Below are positions 43,028-51,632 of a stretch of 64,000 bases of DNA, one piece after another. Position numbers and translations under genes: made by a program. The stretch covers positions 248,001-312,000 of the forward strand of contig NZ_JADMLG010000007.1 in assembly GCF_015674855.1 (NCBI RefSeq). The letters are read 5' to 3'. Positions within the stretch are counted from its first letter, which is position 1, and each line of letters opens with the position of its first letter. The notes under the pieces are model-generated. The model was not told the DNA's origin. It did not search any database and saw only the letters and a program-made list of their open reading frames with translations. Source of the DNA: Nocardia bovistercoris. GTDB lineage: Bacteria > Actinomycetota > Actinomycetes > Mycobacteriales > Mycobacteriaceae.

Positions 43028-43355
43028 GTCGCCTTCTCGGCAACCCCACGCGCCCTTGCCGATCGCAGAAGGCGGGTTCACGTGCGACAAGTGAGCCGCC
43101 TTCTTCCGACCACCCCGGCTGTGTTCTCGTGTGACCGACTGAGCCGCCGTGTCGTCGCGACCCGTGCGCGGCGGCTCCTCGTTCGATCGCGTGCGGCGCG
43201 CCTCGGTGTGCCGCCGCGCGCGGTGATTTCGCGTGTGACCAGCCCACGCCTTCTCGTTCGACCTACCTCGGGCGCAGGTAGGCCTGCCGTCCGCGGCGCC
43301 GAGTCGCGCGGGACGCGATCATGGATCGGGCTCGTGTGTGTGGCGGGGGTCCGGT
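43028..43355. other. 328-bp convergent intergenic stretch
   Basis: Between the DUF2505 stop and the MenJ-like stop. No gene accepted; a plus-strand frame from 43082 is arginine-rich and overlaps the 3' end of the opposite gene. The first 100 bp hold two diverged copies of a GTGAGYCGCCTTCT motif and one inverted copy (AGAAGGCGGG), which may form weak hairpins. Confidence 0.45.
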
Positions 43356-44621
43356 TCAGGAGAACGGCGGGCGTTCGTCCAGGCGCAGCGAGGCCCGTCC
43401 GGCGACCCGCCAGGCGCGGGCGGTCAGGTCGAGGTCCTCGTCGGTCACGAGATTGCCCATGACCCGGACGGCGGTGCGCTGCAAGTACTTCGACCGCATC
43501 ACGGGCGGGCCGCCGGTCGGCACCATGCGCGGGTGGGTCGCCAGGCCCGCGATGCGCCGCGCCACCGAGAAGGTGCGGCCGTAGCGAGCGCGCAGCAAAT
43601 CCGGCCAGATCCGGGTCAGGTCGGGTTCGTCGAGCAGGTCGGCGAGCATGTGGCCGCCTTCGAGCCCGTAGTCGATGCCTTCGCCGTTGAGCGGGTTCAC
43701 GCAGCCCGCCGCGTCGCCGATCAGCACCCAGTTGCGCCCGGCGATCCCGGAGACCGCGCCGCCCATCGGCAGCAGCGCCGAGGCTTCGGCGCGCAGTTCG
43801 CCCTCGAACTCCCATTCCGCGCGGCGCTGCGAAGTATAGTGGCGCAGAAGCGGTTTCAATGCGATGTGCGAGGGCCGGGCTTCGGTGGCCAGTGAGCCGA
43901 CGCCGATGTTCACCTCGCCGTTGCCGAGCGGGAACACCCAGCCGTAGCCGGGCACGAGCGCACCGTCGGCGTCGCGCAGTTCCAGGTGTGAGGTGATCCA
44001 CGGATCGTCGCTGCGCCCGGACCGGATGTAGGCGCGCGCCGCGGTGCCGTAGGCGTAGCGTCGATGCCAGGTGCGGCCGAGTTTCTTGCCGACGGTGGAG
44101 CGCACGCCGTCGGCGACCACGAGTGTCCGGCAGACGATGTCGTGGGTGCCCTCGGCAGTCTCGACCCGCGCGCTCACGACGCGATCACCGTCACGAGTGA
44201 CATCGATCACCTTCGTGCCGTCCAGCAGTCGCGCGCCCGACTCGGCCGCGGTCTCGCGCAGCTTGTCGTCGAGTTCGGTTCGCGGGACGGCGCTTCCGTA
44301 AGCCGGGAAGGAACCGGCTGGCCAGCTCAGCAGCGCCTCGCGCCCGAAGCCGGTCATGCGGAGGCCGTGATTGACAGTGTGCCCGCGCAACCACTCGCCG
44401 AGCCCGAGGTGTTCGAGTTCCGCGGTGGCCCTCGGGGTCAGCCCGTCGCCGCAGGTCTTGTCCCTGGGAAACACCGCGGAGTCCACGAGCAGCACGTCGC
44501 GGCCCGCGCGCGCGGCCCACGCGGCCGCCGCCGAACCCGCGGGGCCCGCGCCGACCACGAGCACTTCGGCACGGTCCGGCAGCGCTTGCCCGCTCGCGGC
44601 GGTGACATCCGGTGCACCCAT
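43356..44621 (-). CDS. menJ: Geranylgeranyl reductase family flavoprotein (MenJ-like menaquinone reductase)
   Basis: 421 residues. N-terminal FAD site VVGAGPAGSAAAAWAAR, substrate motif FPRDKTCGDGLTPRA, then VPRTELDDKL and the second FAD site VLIGDAAGCVNPLNGEGIDYGLEGG. These features and the position beside the prenyl synthase and htpX match Rv0561c (MenJ), which saturates one double bond of the menaquinone side chain. ATG 44621 is 7 nt after a CAGTAT box; an in-frame ATG at 44630 is the alternative. Confidence 0.9.
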   Translation of the reverse strand: MGAPDVTAASGQALPDRAEVLVVGAGPAGSAAAAWAARAGRDVLLVDSAVFPRDKTCGDGLTPRATAELEHLGLGEWLRGHTVNHGLRMTGFGREALLSWPAGSFPAYGSAVPRTELDDKLRETAAESGARLLDGTKVIDVTRDGDRVVSARVETAEGTHDIVCRTLVVADGVRSTVGKKLGRTWHRRYAYGTAARAYIRSGRSDDPWITSHLELRDADGALVPGYGWVFPLGNGEVNIGVGSLATEARPSHIALKPLLRHYTSQRRAEWEFEGELRAEASALLPMGGAVSGIAGRNWVLIGDAAGCVNPLNGEGIDYGLEGGHMLADLLDEPDLTRIWPDLLRARYGRTFSVARRIAGLATHPRMVPTGGPPVMRSKYLQRTAVRVMGNLVTDEDLDLTARAWRVAGRASLRLDERPPFS

Positions 44622-44805
44622 GGCCCCCATACTGGCAGGACCGCGCGCGCGGCGTCGACGGCGGTCGGTCCGCACCGCGCTCCCGGGTGTCGGGGCCGTG
44701 TGGAAAGGTTGGGGGTGCAGGGCAGAGTGACGGTGTTCATGGGCCGCGCGCAGCGCACACGCTAGGTTCTTCACCGTGGGGTCGGACGCATCGCTGGGAG
44801 AAGAG

Positions 44806-45828
44806 ATGAGCACATCGGCTGTGACAGCGCAGACCACGGTGGTGGCCGGGGTCGACCTCGGTGATTACGAACTCGCCTCGACCGTTCGCAACGGCCTGGA
44901 ACAGGTCGAGAAACTCCTCATCGACGAACTGTCCGACGGCGAGGACTTCCTCCAGGAAGCGGCGCTGCACCTGGCGAAGGCCGGTGGCAAGCGCTTCCGC
45001 CCGCTGTTCACGATCCTCACCGGCCAGCTCGGCCCCAATCCCGCCGATCCGGCGTTGATCACGGCGGGCACCGTCGTGGAACTGGTCCACCTCGCCACCC
45101 TCTACCACGACGACGTGATGGACGAGGCCACCATGCGCCGCGGCGCGCCGAGCGTTAATTCGCGCTGGGGCAACAACATAGCGATCCTCGCGGGCGACTA
45201 CCTGTTCGCGCACGCCTCCCGCCTCACCTCAACCCTCGGCCCCGACGCGGTCCGCATCATCGCCGAGACCTTCGCCGAACTGGTGACGGGCCAGATGCGG
45301 GAAACCATGGGCGCGCGCGATTCCCAGGACCCGATCGAGCACTACCTGCGCGTGGTGTGGGAGAAGACGGGTTCGCTCATCGCCGCGGCGGGCCGCTTCG
45401 GCGGCACCTTCTCCGGCGCCGACACCGATCACGTCGAACGGCTGGCCCGCCTCGGCGACGTGGTCGGCACCGCCTTCCAGATCTCCGACGACATCATCGA
45501 CATCTCCTCGGCCTCCGAGCAGTCCGGCAAGACGCCGGGCACCGACCTGCGCGAGGGCGTGCACACCCTGCCGGTGCTCTACGCGCTGCGCGAGGACGGC
45601 GCCGACGGCGACCGCCTGCGCGAACTGCTGGCACGCCCGCTGGAGACCGACGGCGAGGTCGAGGAGGCGCTCGCGCTGCTGGCCCGCTCGCCGGGCATGG
45701 GCAAGGCGAAGGAGAAGCTGCGCGGCTACGCCGACATCGCGCACACCGAACTCGCCGCGCTGCCCGCGGGCCCCGCCAACGACGCGCTCGTGCGTCTGGT
45801 GAGCTACACGATCGAACGCGTCGGCTAG
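44806..45828 (+). CDS. Polyprenyl diphosphate synthase (GrcC1-like)
   Basis: 340 residues. Both aspartate-rich motifs are present: DDVMDE (D102-D106) and DDIID (D228-D232), with GGKRFRP (61-66) as the diphosphate-binding site and RRGAPSVNSRWGNNIAILAGDYLF typical of long-chain synthases. It probably builds the menaquinone tail used by MenA. Same order as Rv0562 (grcC1) between Rv0561c and htpX. ATG 44806 has a GGAG site; GTG 44776, 7 nt after a TAGGTT box, would add 10 residues. Confidence 0.93.
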   Translation: MSTSAVTAQTTVVAGVDLGDYELASTVRNGLEQVEKLLIDELSDGEDFLQEAALHLAKAGGKRFRPLFTILTGQLGPNPADPALITAGTVVELVHLATLYHDDVMDEATMRRGAPSVNSRWGNNIAILAGDYLFAHASRLTSTLGPDAVRIIAETFAELVTGQMRETMGARDSQDPIEHYLRVVWEKTGSLIAAAGRFGGTFSGADTDHVERLARLGDVVGTAFQISDDIIDISSASEQSGKTPGTDLREGVHTLPVLYALREDGADGDRLRELLARPLETDGEVEEALALLARSPGMGKAKEKLRGYADIAHTELAALPAGPANDALVRLVSYTIERVG

Positions 45829-45932
45829 CGCCGCGCCGCCGTGCCCGCCACCGGAACCTTTACCCGGTATCCGTCGTTGACCTGGTGTGATGTAGTCGGC
45901 GATGCCACGCGGAGAGGCAGGTCAGGGCGGAT

Positions 45933-46808
45933 ATGCACGCACATGCGAACGGACTGAAGACCTTCGGTCTGCTGGTCGGGCTCTCGGCGCTCATCGTCTT
46001 CGCGGGCGCGATGTTCCGCAGTCCGACGATTCTGGTGGTCGCGATCCTGTTCGCGGTCGGCATGAACGCCTACGTCTACTTCAACAGCGACAAACTCGCC
46101 CTGCGGGCCATGCACGCGCAACCTGTCAGCGAATTGGAGGCGCCGGTCATCTACCGGATCGTGCGTGAACTCGCGACCGCCGCGCGCCAGCCGATGCCCC
46201 GGCTCTACATCAGCCCGACCAACGCCCCCAACGCCTTCGCCACCGGCCGCAATCCGCGCCACGCGGCGGTGTGCTGTACCAGCGGAATCCTGCAGATACT
46301 GGACGAGCGGGAATTGCGCGCGGTGCTCGGGCACGAGTTGTCGCACGTCTACAACCGCGACATCCTCATTTCCTCCGTCGCGGGTGCGATGGCCGCGGTG
46401 ATTTCCGGTCTGGCGAATCTGGCTTTCTTCGCGTCGATGTTCGGCGGCCGCGGCAACGGCGACGGCCCGAATATTCTCGGGGTGATCCTGGTTTCGCTGC
46501 TCGGGCCGATCGCCGCGACGTTGGTCAAACTCGCGGTGTCGCGGTCGCGGGAGTACCAGGCCGATCGTTCCGGCGCCGAATTGACCGGTGACCCGCTCGC
46601 CCTCGCGTCGGCGCTGCGCAAATTGGAGCGCGGTGTGCAGGCGGCCCCGCTGCCGCCGGAACCGCAGCTGACCGCGCAGTCGCATCTGATGATCGCCAAC
46701 CCGTTCCGCGCGGGTGAGCGTGCCGCGCGGTGGTTTTCGACACATCCGCCGATGGCCGAGCGGATCGCGCGGCTCGAGGAGATGGCGGGCGGACCGCATA
46801 CGCATTGA
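45933..46808 (+). CDS. htpX: Membrane zinc metalloprotease HtpX
   Basis: 291 residues. Two N-terminal helices, the zinc motif H134-E-L-S-H138 with third ligand Glu207 in SRSREYQADRSGAEL, and two more helices between them (AGAMAAVISGLANLAFF, VILVSLLGPIAATLV). It degrades misfolded membrane proteins as part of envelope quality control. Gene order grcC1-htpX is conserved with Rv0562-Rv0563. It faces the tRNA-Tyr gene across a bidirectional hairpin. Confidence 0.95.
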   Translation: MHAHANGLKTFGLLVGLSALIVFAGAMFRSPTILVVAILFAVGMNAYVYFNSDKLALRAMHAQPVSELEAPVIYRIVRELATAARQPMPRLYISPTNAPNAFATGRNPRHAAVCCTSGILQILDERELRAVLGHELSHVYNRDILISSVAGAMAAVISGLANLAFFASMFGGRGNGDGPNILGVILVSLLGPIAATLVKLAVSRSREYQADRSGAELTGDPLALASALRKLERGVQAAPLPPEPQLTAQSHLMIANPFRAGERAARWFSTHPPMAERIARLEEMAGGPHTH

Positions 46809-46866
46809 GCGCCGGAAATACTTGCCGGGCGAATATCGGGCGATCTGAACCGAATGGTCCGGAAAA

Positions 46867-46905
46867 CGAATGAGCGAGCCGTGTGTTACACGACTCGCTC
46901 ATTCG
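46867..46905. terminator. Bidirectional terminator between htpX and tRNA-Tyr
   Basis: CGAATGAGCGAG (46867-46878) pairs with 46894-46905, and an inner CGTGT/ACACG pair closes a 3-nt loop with one mismatch between the two stems. Total 17 pairs, symmetrical and placed between convergent transcripts. Confidence 0.75.
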
Positions 46906-46915
46906 TCTATGGGTG

Positions 46916-46998
46916 TGGCAGGTGTAGGATTCGAACCTACGTAGGCTTTCACCGACAGATTTACAGTCTGCTCCCATTGGCCGCTCGGGCAACCTGCC
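46916..46998 (-). tRNA. tRNA-Tyr (anticodon GTA)
   Basis: On the minus strand the gene runs from GGCAGGTTGCCC to ACCTGCCA. The 7-bp acceptor stem GGCAGGT/ACCTGCC, an anticodon loop CTGTAAA, a long variable arm and the T-loop GGTTCGAATCC are visible. The length of 83 nt fits a class II tRNA. CCA is not encoded. The complementary discriminator is A. Confidence 0.95.
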
Positions 46999-47041
46999 GT
47001 CGCGCTGCTTGCGCTTTCGCACTTCTCGGCGCGCAGAGCAG

Positions 47042-47070
47042 CTTACAACGTACCCCGCCCCGTAATGCAA
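47042..47070 (-). promoter_or_regulatory. Candidate promoter of tRNA-Tyr
   Basis: On the minus strand TTGCAT (47065-47070) and TGTAAG (47042-47047) are 17 bp apart, placing a transcription start about 37 nt upstream of the mature tRNA. Confidence 0.4.
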
Positions 47071-47191
47071 ACCGGCTGGCCAACGGCCGTGCGGTGGGAC
47101 AGCGCCGGTGCCCGACCGGTAGAACTGACGGTGACCGAGAGTGCCGGTCGATGGTGAGTCCGTGCAGGACCGTCAGGAACAGGAGCGAAGT

Positions 47192-47683
47192 GTGGCCGAT
47201 TCGTCTTTCGATGTCGTCAGCAAGGTCGACCGGCAGGAGGTCGACAACGCCCTGCATCAGGCGGAGAAGGAATTGAACACCCGCTACGACTTCCGCGGCA
47301 CCGGCGCGACCATCGAGTGGTCGGGCGAGGACAAGATCGTGCTCACCGCGGAGGCCGAGGAGCGGGTGAAGGCGGCGCTCGAGGTGTTCAAGGAGAAATT
47401 GATCCGGCGCGATATCTCGCTCAAGGCGCTCGAGTCCGGTGAGCCGCAGGCCTCGGGCAAGACCTACAAGATCACCGGAACCTTGGTGCAGGGCATCGAT
47501 ACCGAGCACGCCAAGAAGATCTCGAAGAAGATCAGGGACGAGGGTCCCAAGGGTGTGAAGGCGCAGGTCCAGGGCGACGAGTTGCGGGTGAGCAGCAAGA
47601 AGCGCGACGATCTGCAGGCGGTCATCTCGCTGCTCAAGGGCGAGGATTTCGGCATCGCGCTGCAGTTCGTGAACTACCGCTGA
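47192..47683 (+). CDS. YajQ family cyclic-di-GMP/nucleotide-binding protein
   Basis: 163 residues. Typical blocks are SFDVVSKVDRQEVDNALHQAEKEL, RYDFRGTGATIEW, IRRDISLKALESGEPQASGK and KIRDEGPKGVKAQVQGDELRVSSKKRDDLQAVI. The family binds nucleotides; some members bind cyclic-di-GMP and act with regulators, but the role in actinobacteria is not established. GTG 47192 follows an AGGAG site. Conserved next to htpX and the tRNA genes. Confidence 0.94.
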   Translation: MADSSFDVVSKVDRQEVDNALHQAEKELNTRYDFRGTGATIEWSGEDKIVLTAEAEERVKAALEVFKEKLIRRDISLKALESGEPQASGKTYKITGTLVQGIDTEHAKKISKKIRDEGPKGVKAQVQGDELRVSSKKRDDLQAVISLLKGEDFGIALQFVNYR

Positions 47684-47764
47684 CGCGTGTCGCGAACGGG
47701 GTGCGCGCCCGGTGCGGCTGCGGCCATCGGCTGATGGCCGCAAAAACCGCTCTGACCACCCGGT

Positions 47765-47794
47765 TTGGAGGTGCGACATGAAGGTGTGTAATCT
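47765..47794 (+). promoter_or_regulatory. Candidate promoter for the tRNA-Thr/tRNA-Met/rpmG unit
   Basis: TTGGAG (47765-47770) and TAATCT (47789-47794), 18 bp apart. The start would lie about 60 nt before tRNA-Thr. Confidence 0.4.
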
Positions 47795-47863
47795 CGTTCA
47801 AGACTTCGCCGCGCCGGAGTCGAGCAGTTCGATGCAGTTCAATATCGGTGCGGGACCTAGTCA

Positions 47864-47936
47864 TGCCCCCTTAGCTCAGTCGGCAGAGCGTTTCCATGGT
47901 AAGGAAAAGGTCAACGGTTCGATTCCGTTAGGGGGC
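47864..47936 (+). tRNA. tRNA-Thr (anticodon GGT)
   Basis: 73 nt from GCCCCCTTAGCTCAG to AGGGGGCT. Acceptor stem GCCCCCT/AGGGGGC, D-loop AGCTCAGTCGGCAGAGC, anticodon loop ATGGTAA in stem TTTCC/GGAAA and T-arm ACGGTTCGATTCCGT. CCA is not encoded. Confidence 0.95.
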
Positions 47937-48027
47937 TCGCCGGATTGCCGGTGGTGACCGACTCGGCAACGCTGAATGTTTCCACGACGTGGAAGCCGGG
48001 GCGCGTCATCGTGGCAATGCGACCCGT

Positions 48028-48100
48028 GGCGGTGTAGCTCAGTCGGTAGAGCAAACGACTCATAATCGTTGTGTCGCCGGTTCAAGTCCGGCCATCGCTA
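48028..48100 (+). tRNA. Elongator tRNA-Met (anticodon CAT)
   Basis: 73 nt beginning GGCGGTGTAGCTCAG. The acceptor stem contains two G-U pairs, the anticodon loop is CTCATAA within AACGA/TCGTT, and the T-arm is CCGGTTCAAGTCCGG. CCA is encoded directly after (48101-48103), unlike the three other tRNAs here. Canonical D-loop AGCTCAGTCGGTAGAGC argues against initiator type. Confidence 0.94.
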
Positions 48101-48146
48101 CCAAAGACCGATCAGAACCCTCTGGTTGACCGAAAGAAGGAATGTC

Positions 48147-48317
48147 GTGGCCGCGAAGTCCACCGATGTCCGGCCAAAGATCACCTTGGCCTGCGAGCAG
48201 TGCAAGCATCGCAACTACATCACCAAGAAGAACCGGCGCAACGACCCGGATCGGCTGGAGCTGAAGAAGTTCTGCCCGAACTGTGGCACCCACCGGGCGC
48301 ACCGCGAATCCCGCTAG
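48147..48317 (+). CDS. rpmG: 50S ribosomal protein L33, zinc-ribbon (C+) form
   Basis: 56 residues. Two CxxC pairs (CEQCKHRNY and [10 protein letters not shown]) show the zinc-binding C+ version. It starts at GTG 48147, 43 nt after the tRNA-Met CCA, with AGAAGGA as ribosome site, so it is probably transcribed together with the tRNAs. Same order as metT-rpmG2 in mycobacteria. A strong terminator follows. Confidence 0.95.
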
Positions 48318-48680
48318 ATCCGAACAAGCGCGTGTCTGCTGCCGCGTTATCGGATATCGAGTGCGGAACCCGATATCTCGAACCGTGAAGTCGCGAAGGG
48401 CCGGACAGGCTGGATGTCCGGCCCTGAACGCGTTTCTGCTACCGACACCGTCGGCGGCGATAACGTCAACGACGACACACTTGTAAGCACCGACACCGTG
48501 GTCGGCGACACAGACGGCGGCGACACGATTTTCCGGCGGCGATAACGGCGAACGGCGCGCCGCGCGATCGTATAGAGACAGCCGCACCACGCGGACACGG
48601 GGACGTCGAGCCTCGCCGAGGCCGATCCGTGAACGCTCGGCAGACTCCGGGCAGCGGGGTCAGATAGGTACAGTCCTCCC
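48318..48680. other. 363-bp intergenic region before hadAB
   Basis: Holds the rpmG terminator (48397-48425), an irregular stretch with several GGCGGCGAYA words (48450-48550) and, at the end, the hadAB promoter: TACAGT (48669-48674) 6 nt before the GTG. No gene accepted. Confidence 0.55.
48397..48425 (+). terminator. rpmG terminator hairpin
   Basis: AGGGCCGGACA (48397-48407) pairs perfectly with 48415-48425 around a 7-nt loop, about 80 nt after the rpmG stop. Weak T content downstream. Confidence 0.8.
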
Positions 48681-49745
48681 GTGACAATCAACACCGGTAC
48701 AGCAGAAGCGGTCCAGGCGGACGAGGAGCAGTTCGACCCCGCCGCACACGCGGCGGCCATGGTCGGTCACCACTACCGCGTCGACGACTACTACGAGGTC
48801 GGCCGCGAGAAGGTCCGCGAATACGCCCGCGCCGTGCAGGACTACCACCCGGTGCACTGGGACGAGGATGTCGCGCAGTCCTACGGCCACGACGGCCTCG
48901 TCGCGCCGCTGACGTTCATCTCCCTGGTCGGCATTCTGGCCCAGCGCAAGCTGTTCGAGCAGATCGTCACCGGCTACGACCTCAGCCAGATCATGCAGAC
49001 CGACCAGATCCTGGAATTCCACCGCCCCATCCGGGTCGGCGACCAGTTGACCTGCGATGTGTACCTGCATTCGTTCCGGCAGGCGTTCGGCGGCGACATC
49101 ATCGTCACCAAGAACATCGTCACCGACCAGAACGACGATCTGGTCCTCACCACCTACACCACCCTCATCGGGCGCAGCGGCGGTGACATCGATCCCAATC
49201 TGACCGACGCGGTTCGCAATGTGCTCATGCACGGCATCGGTGAGGACGCGCCGCAACACCGCCCGCGCACCCAGCCCGCCGAGGAGCTCGCCGCCGCGGC
49301 CCCCGGGATCGCGCCGAGCGAGTCCGCGCGCGCCTTCGACTCGGTGACCGTCGGCGAGGAACTGCCCGCCCGTGTGGTGCGGCTTACCCGCGGCGACCTG
49401 GTCAACTACGCGGGCGTCTCGGGTGACGCGAACCCGATCCACTGGAGCGACGACGTGGTCAAACTCGTCGGCCTCGACGACGTGGTCGCCCACGGCATGC
49501 TCACCATGGGCCTCGGCGGCGGATTCGTCACCTCGTGGCTCGGCGATCCCGGCGCGGTCACCGAATACAACGTGCGCTTCACCAGCCCGGTCTACGTCGG
49601 CTCCGACGAGGCCGCCGACGTCGAGTTCACCGGCAAGGTCAAGTCGGTGGATCCCGAGACCCGCACCGCGGTGATCGCCATCGTCGCGAAGTCCGCGGGC
49701 AAGAAGATCTTCGGCCGCGCCACCGCGACCGTCCGGCTGTCCTGA
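48681..49745 (+). CDS. hadAB: Fused (3R)-hydroxyacyl-ACP dehydratase HadA-HadB
   Basis: 354 residues made of two hotdog domains. Residues about 20-170 resemble HadA (YYEVGREKVREYARAVQDYHPVHW, with a degenerate hydratase motif); residues about 215-354 resemble HadB and keep the catalytic pair D249/H254 in YAGVSGDANPIHWSDD, then AHGMLTMGL. A 45-residue acidic/Ala linker joins them. In mycobacteria HadA and HadB are separate subunits of the FAS-II mycolate dehydratase between rpmG and trpT; here they are one chain and no hadC follows. GTG 48681 is 6 nt after TACAGT (leaderless). Confidence 0.9.
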   Translation: MTINTGTAEAVQADEEQFDPAAHAAAMVGHHYRVDDYYEVGREKVREYARAVQDYHPVHWDEDVAQSYGHDGLVAPLTFISLVGILAQRKLFEQIVTGYDLSQIMQTDQILEFHRPIRVGDQLTCDVYLHSFRQAFGGDIIVTKNIVTDQNDDLVLTTYTTLIGRSGGDIDPNLTDAVRNVLMHGIGEDAPQHRPRTQPAEELAAAAPGIAPSESARAFDSVTVGEELPARVVRLTRGDLVNYAGVSGDANPIHWSDDVVKLVGLDDVVAHGMLTMGLGGGFVTSWLGDPGAVTEYNVRFTSPVYVGSDEAADVEFTGKVKSVDPETRTAVIAIVAKSAGKKIFGRATATVRLS

Positions 49746-49925
49746 GCTGGGCCGCGAGCCCGGATTAGCTATCCGCGCGGGCGGTGACGTAGACTCGGGA
49801 ACCTGGGGTCACCAGCCGCTGCGCGCTGCTCTGCGAGACTGGTTCCCGGCGGTTCCGGGGATCTTCGTTCCGGATCGTCGATGGGAGCCGGCAACCGCCG
49901 GGGCGGCGCGCGTGTTGTGTGACAC

Positions 49926-49960
49926 CGTGTACAACTGAATAGCACGTGTACAACTGAATA
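49926..49960. repeat. Two direct 16-bp repeats upstream of tRNA-Trp
   Basis: CGTGTACAACTGAATA occurs at 49926-49941 and again at 49945-49960, 19 bp apart. Each contains the near-palindrome GTGTACAAC. They lie 38-72 bp before tRNA-Trp and are AT-rich for this genome, so they may be a duplicated promoter or a regulator site. Confidence 0.8.
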
Positions 49961-49997
49961 TCGTAACGGTGGTTGGATGTTTCGAGAGTCCGACCGA

Positions 49998-50070
<73 letters not shown>

Positions 50071-50101
50071 CCCAGAATGCCGGCGATGAGAGAGGATCGA
50101 C

Positions 50102-50506
50102 GTGAGCGAGCGTAGCGAGCGAGACACTCGCCACGGTGCGCATGCCGCCGAAGAGGGCGACGACACCACCGCGGTGGCTCGGCCCAGTGGTAAGCGGTCC
50201 GCACGGCGTTCTCGCGTCGATTCACCTTCCCTGGACAAGGGTTCGGTCGCCACGATCGAGCGCCCGTCGAAGAAGGCGGACAAATCCGCGGGCAAGTCCC
50301 ATCGGGACGGAACGGGTAACCCGTTCAAGCGTTTGCTGAAGTTCCTGCGAGAGGTCATCGCGGAACTGCGCAAGGTGATCTGGCCCAATCGGAAGCAGAT
50401 GGTCACCTATACGGGCGTCGTACTGGTGTTCGTGATCTTCATGGTCGCGTTCATCAGCGGGATGGATCTGGCGTTCGTCAAAGGTGTCGACTGGCTGTTC
50501 GGCTGA
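50102..50506 (+). CDS. secE: Preprotein translocase subunit SecE
   Basis: 134 residues. The conserved core FLREVIAELRKVIWPNRKQMVTYTGVVLVFVIFMV (only its pattern quoted) with one C-terminal helix is SecE; the N-terminal 65 residues are a charged Arg/Lys/Ser-rich extension common in actinobacteria. It clamps the SecY halves of the translocon. GTG 50102 opens with a SERSER repeat encoded by GAGCGAGCG words. 31 bp separates it from tRNA-Trp. Confidence 0.95.
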   Translation: MSERSERDTRHGAHAAEEGDDTTAVARPSGKRSARRSRVDSPSLDKGSVATIERPSKKADKSAGKSHRDGTGNPFKRLLKFLREVIAELRKVIWPNRKQMVTYTGVVLVFVIFMVAFISGMDLAFVKGVDWLFG

Positions 50507-50587
50507 GCGCCCGCGGGAGCGGGGCACGGCGGTCGAGTCCGGGCGGACGGGCGGATTGATCCGTAGCGCCGGTCCGGTACGCAGAGG

Positions 50588-51430
50588 ATGTACGTGACGA
50601 CACAGGAAGCGAGTGCACCGGTGAGCACCCCGGAGAACGACACACACGACGAGTTCCCGGCCGACGAGGCGGCGGATGCCGTGGAAGCCGTCGAGGAAGC
50701 CGCCGTTGTCGAGGAAGCCGCTGTCGAAGAAGCCTCTGTCGACGAAGAAGCTGTCGAGGAAGCCGTGGTTCCCGAGCCCGCGCCGGTCGACGCCGCTCCC
50801 TCCGATCCGGTCGCCGAGATGAAGGCCGCGCTGCGCCGCGCCCCCGGCGACTGGTATGTCATCCACTCCTACGCCGGTTACGAGAACAAGGTGAAGGCCA
50901 ACCTCGAGACCCGCGTGCAGAACCTCGATCTCGAGGAGTACATCTTCCAGGTCGAGGTGCCGACCGAAGAGGTCACCGAGATCAAGAACGGCCAGCGCAA
51001 GCACGTCAACCGCAAGGTGCTGCCCGGCTACATCCTCGTGCGGATGGAACTCAACGACGAGTCGTGGGGCGCGGTGCGCAACACCCCCGGCGTCACCGGT
51101 TTCGTCGGCGCCACCTCGCGCCCGTCGCCGCTGTCCATCGATGACGTGGTGAAGTTCCTCGTCCCGGCCGCGCAGCAGCAGAAGAAGTCCGCCGCCGCCG
51201 AGACCACCGCCGCCGCGGGAGCCGCCGCCGACGCCGTCGCGCCGAAACCGGTCATCGAGGTCGACTTCGAGGTCGGCGAGTCGGTCACGGTCATGGACGG
51301 CCCGTTCGCGACGCTGCCCGCCAGCATCTCCGAGGTCAACGCCGAGCAGCAGAAGCTCAAGGTGCTCGTGTCGATCTTCGGCCGCGAGACGCCGGTGGAG
51401 TTGGCCTTCACCCAGGTCGCGAAGATCTGA
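50588..51430 (+). CDS. nusG: Transcription termination/antitermination factor NusG
   Basis: 280 residues. After an acidic Ala/Glu/Val N-terminal extension of about 80 residues come the NGN domain (WYVIHSYAGYENKVKANLE, PGYILVRMELND, GVTGFVG) and the KOW domain (VGESVTVMDGPFATLPASISEV). It links RNA polymerase to Rho and the ribosome. The extension includes a 15-bp degenerate repeat encoding VEEAA-like units (50681-50767). ATG 50588, or GTG 50594 two codons later. Confidence 0.96.
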   Translation: MYVTTQEASAPVSTPENDTHDEFPADEAADAVEAVEEAAVVEEAAVEEASVDEEAVEEAVVPEPAPVDAAPSDPVAEMKAALRRAPGDWYVIHSYAGYENKVKANLETRVQNLDLEEYIFQVEVPTEEVTEIKNGQRKHVNRKVLPGYILVRMELNDESWGAVRNTPGVTGFVGATSRPSPLSIDDVVKFLVPAAQQQKKSAAAETTAAAGAAADAVAPKPVIEVDFEVGESVTVMDGPFATLPASISEVNAEQQKLKVLVSIFGRETPVELAFTQVAKI

Positions 51431-51632
51431 TCCGCGCGGGGCCCTTCGGTCGGCCCCGTGTGCGATGCCGAGGCGCCGTATCGGTAAGGTGTACGGGTTC
51501 GCGTGTGCGAGTTGCGCGCCGCTGAACATCCGTGCATCTTCACCTGTTCGCCGGATCGCGCCGGCATGTCAAGCAGGATCGAACTGCACACTGCTTACGG
51601 CAACCGTAAGGAACCGAAACCAAGGAAGAAAG

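Noticed and set aside
43082..43462. Arginine-rich 126-residue plus-strand frame after the DUF2505 gene
   Set aside because: Overlaps the 3' end of the MenJ-like gene, has no ribosome site and a shadow-like composition.
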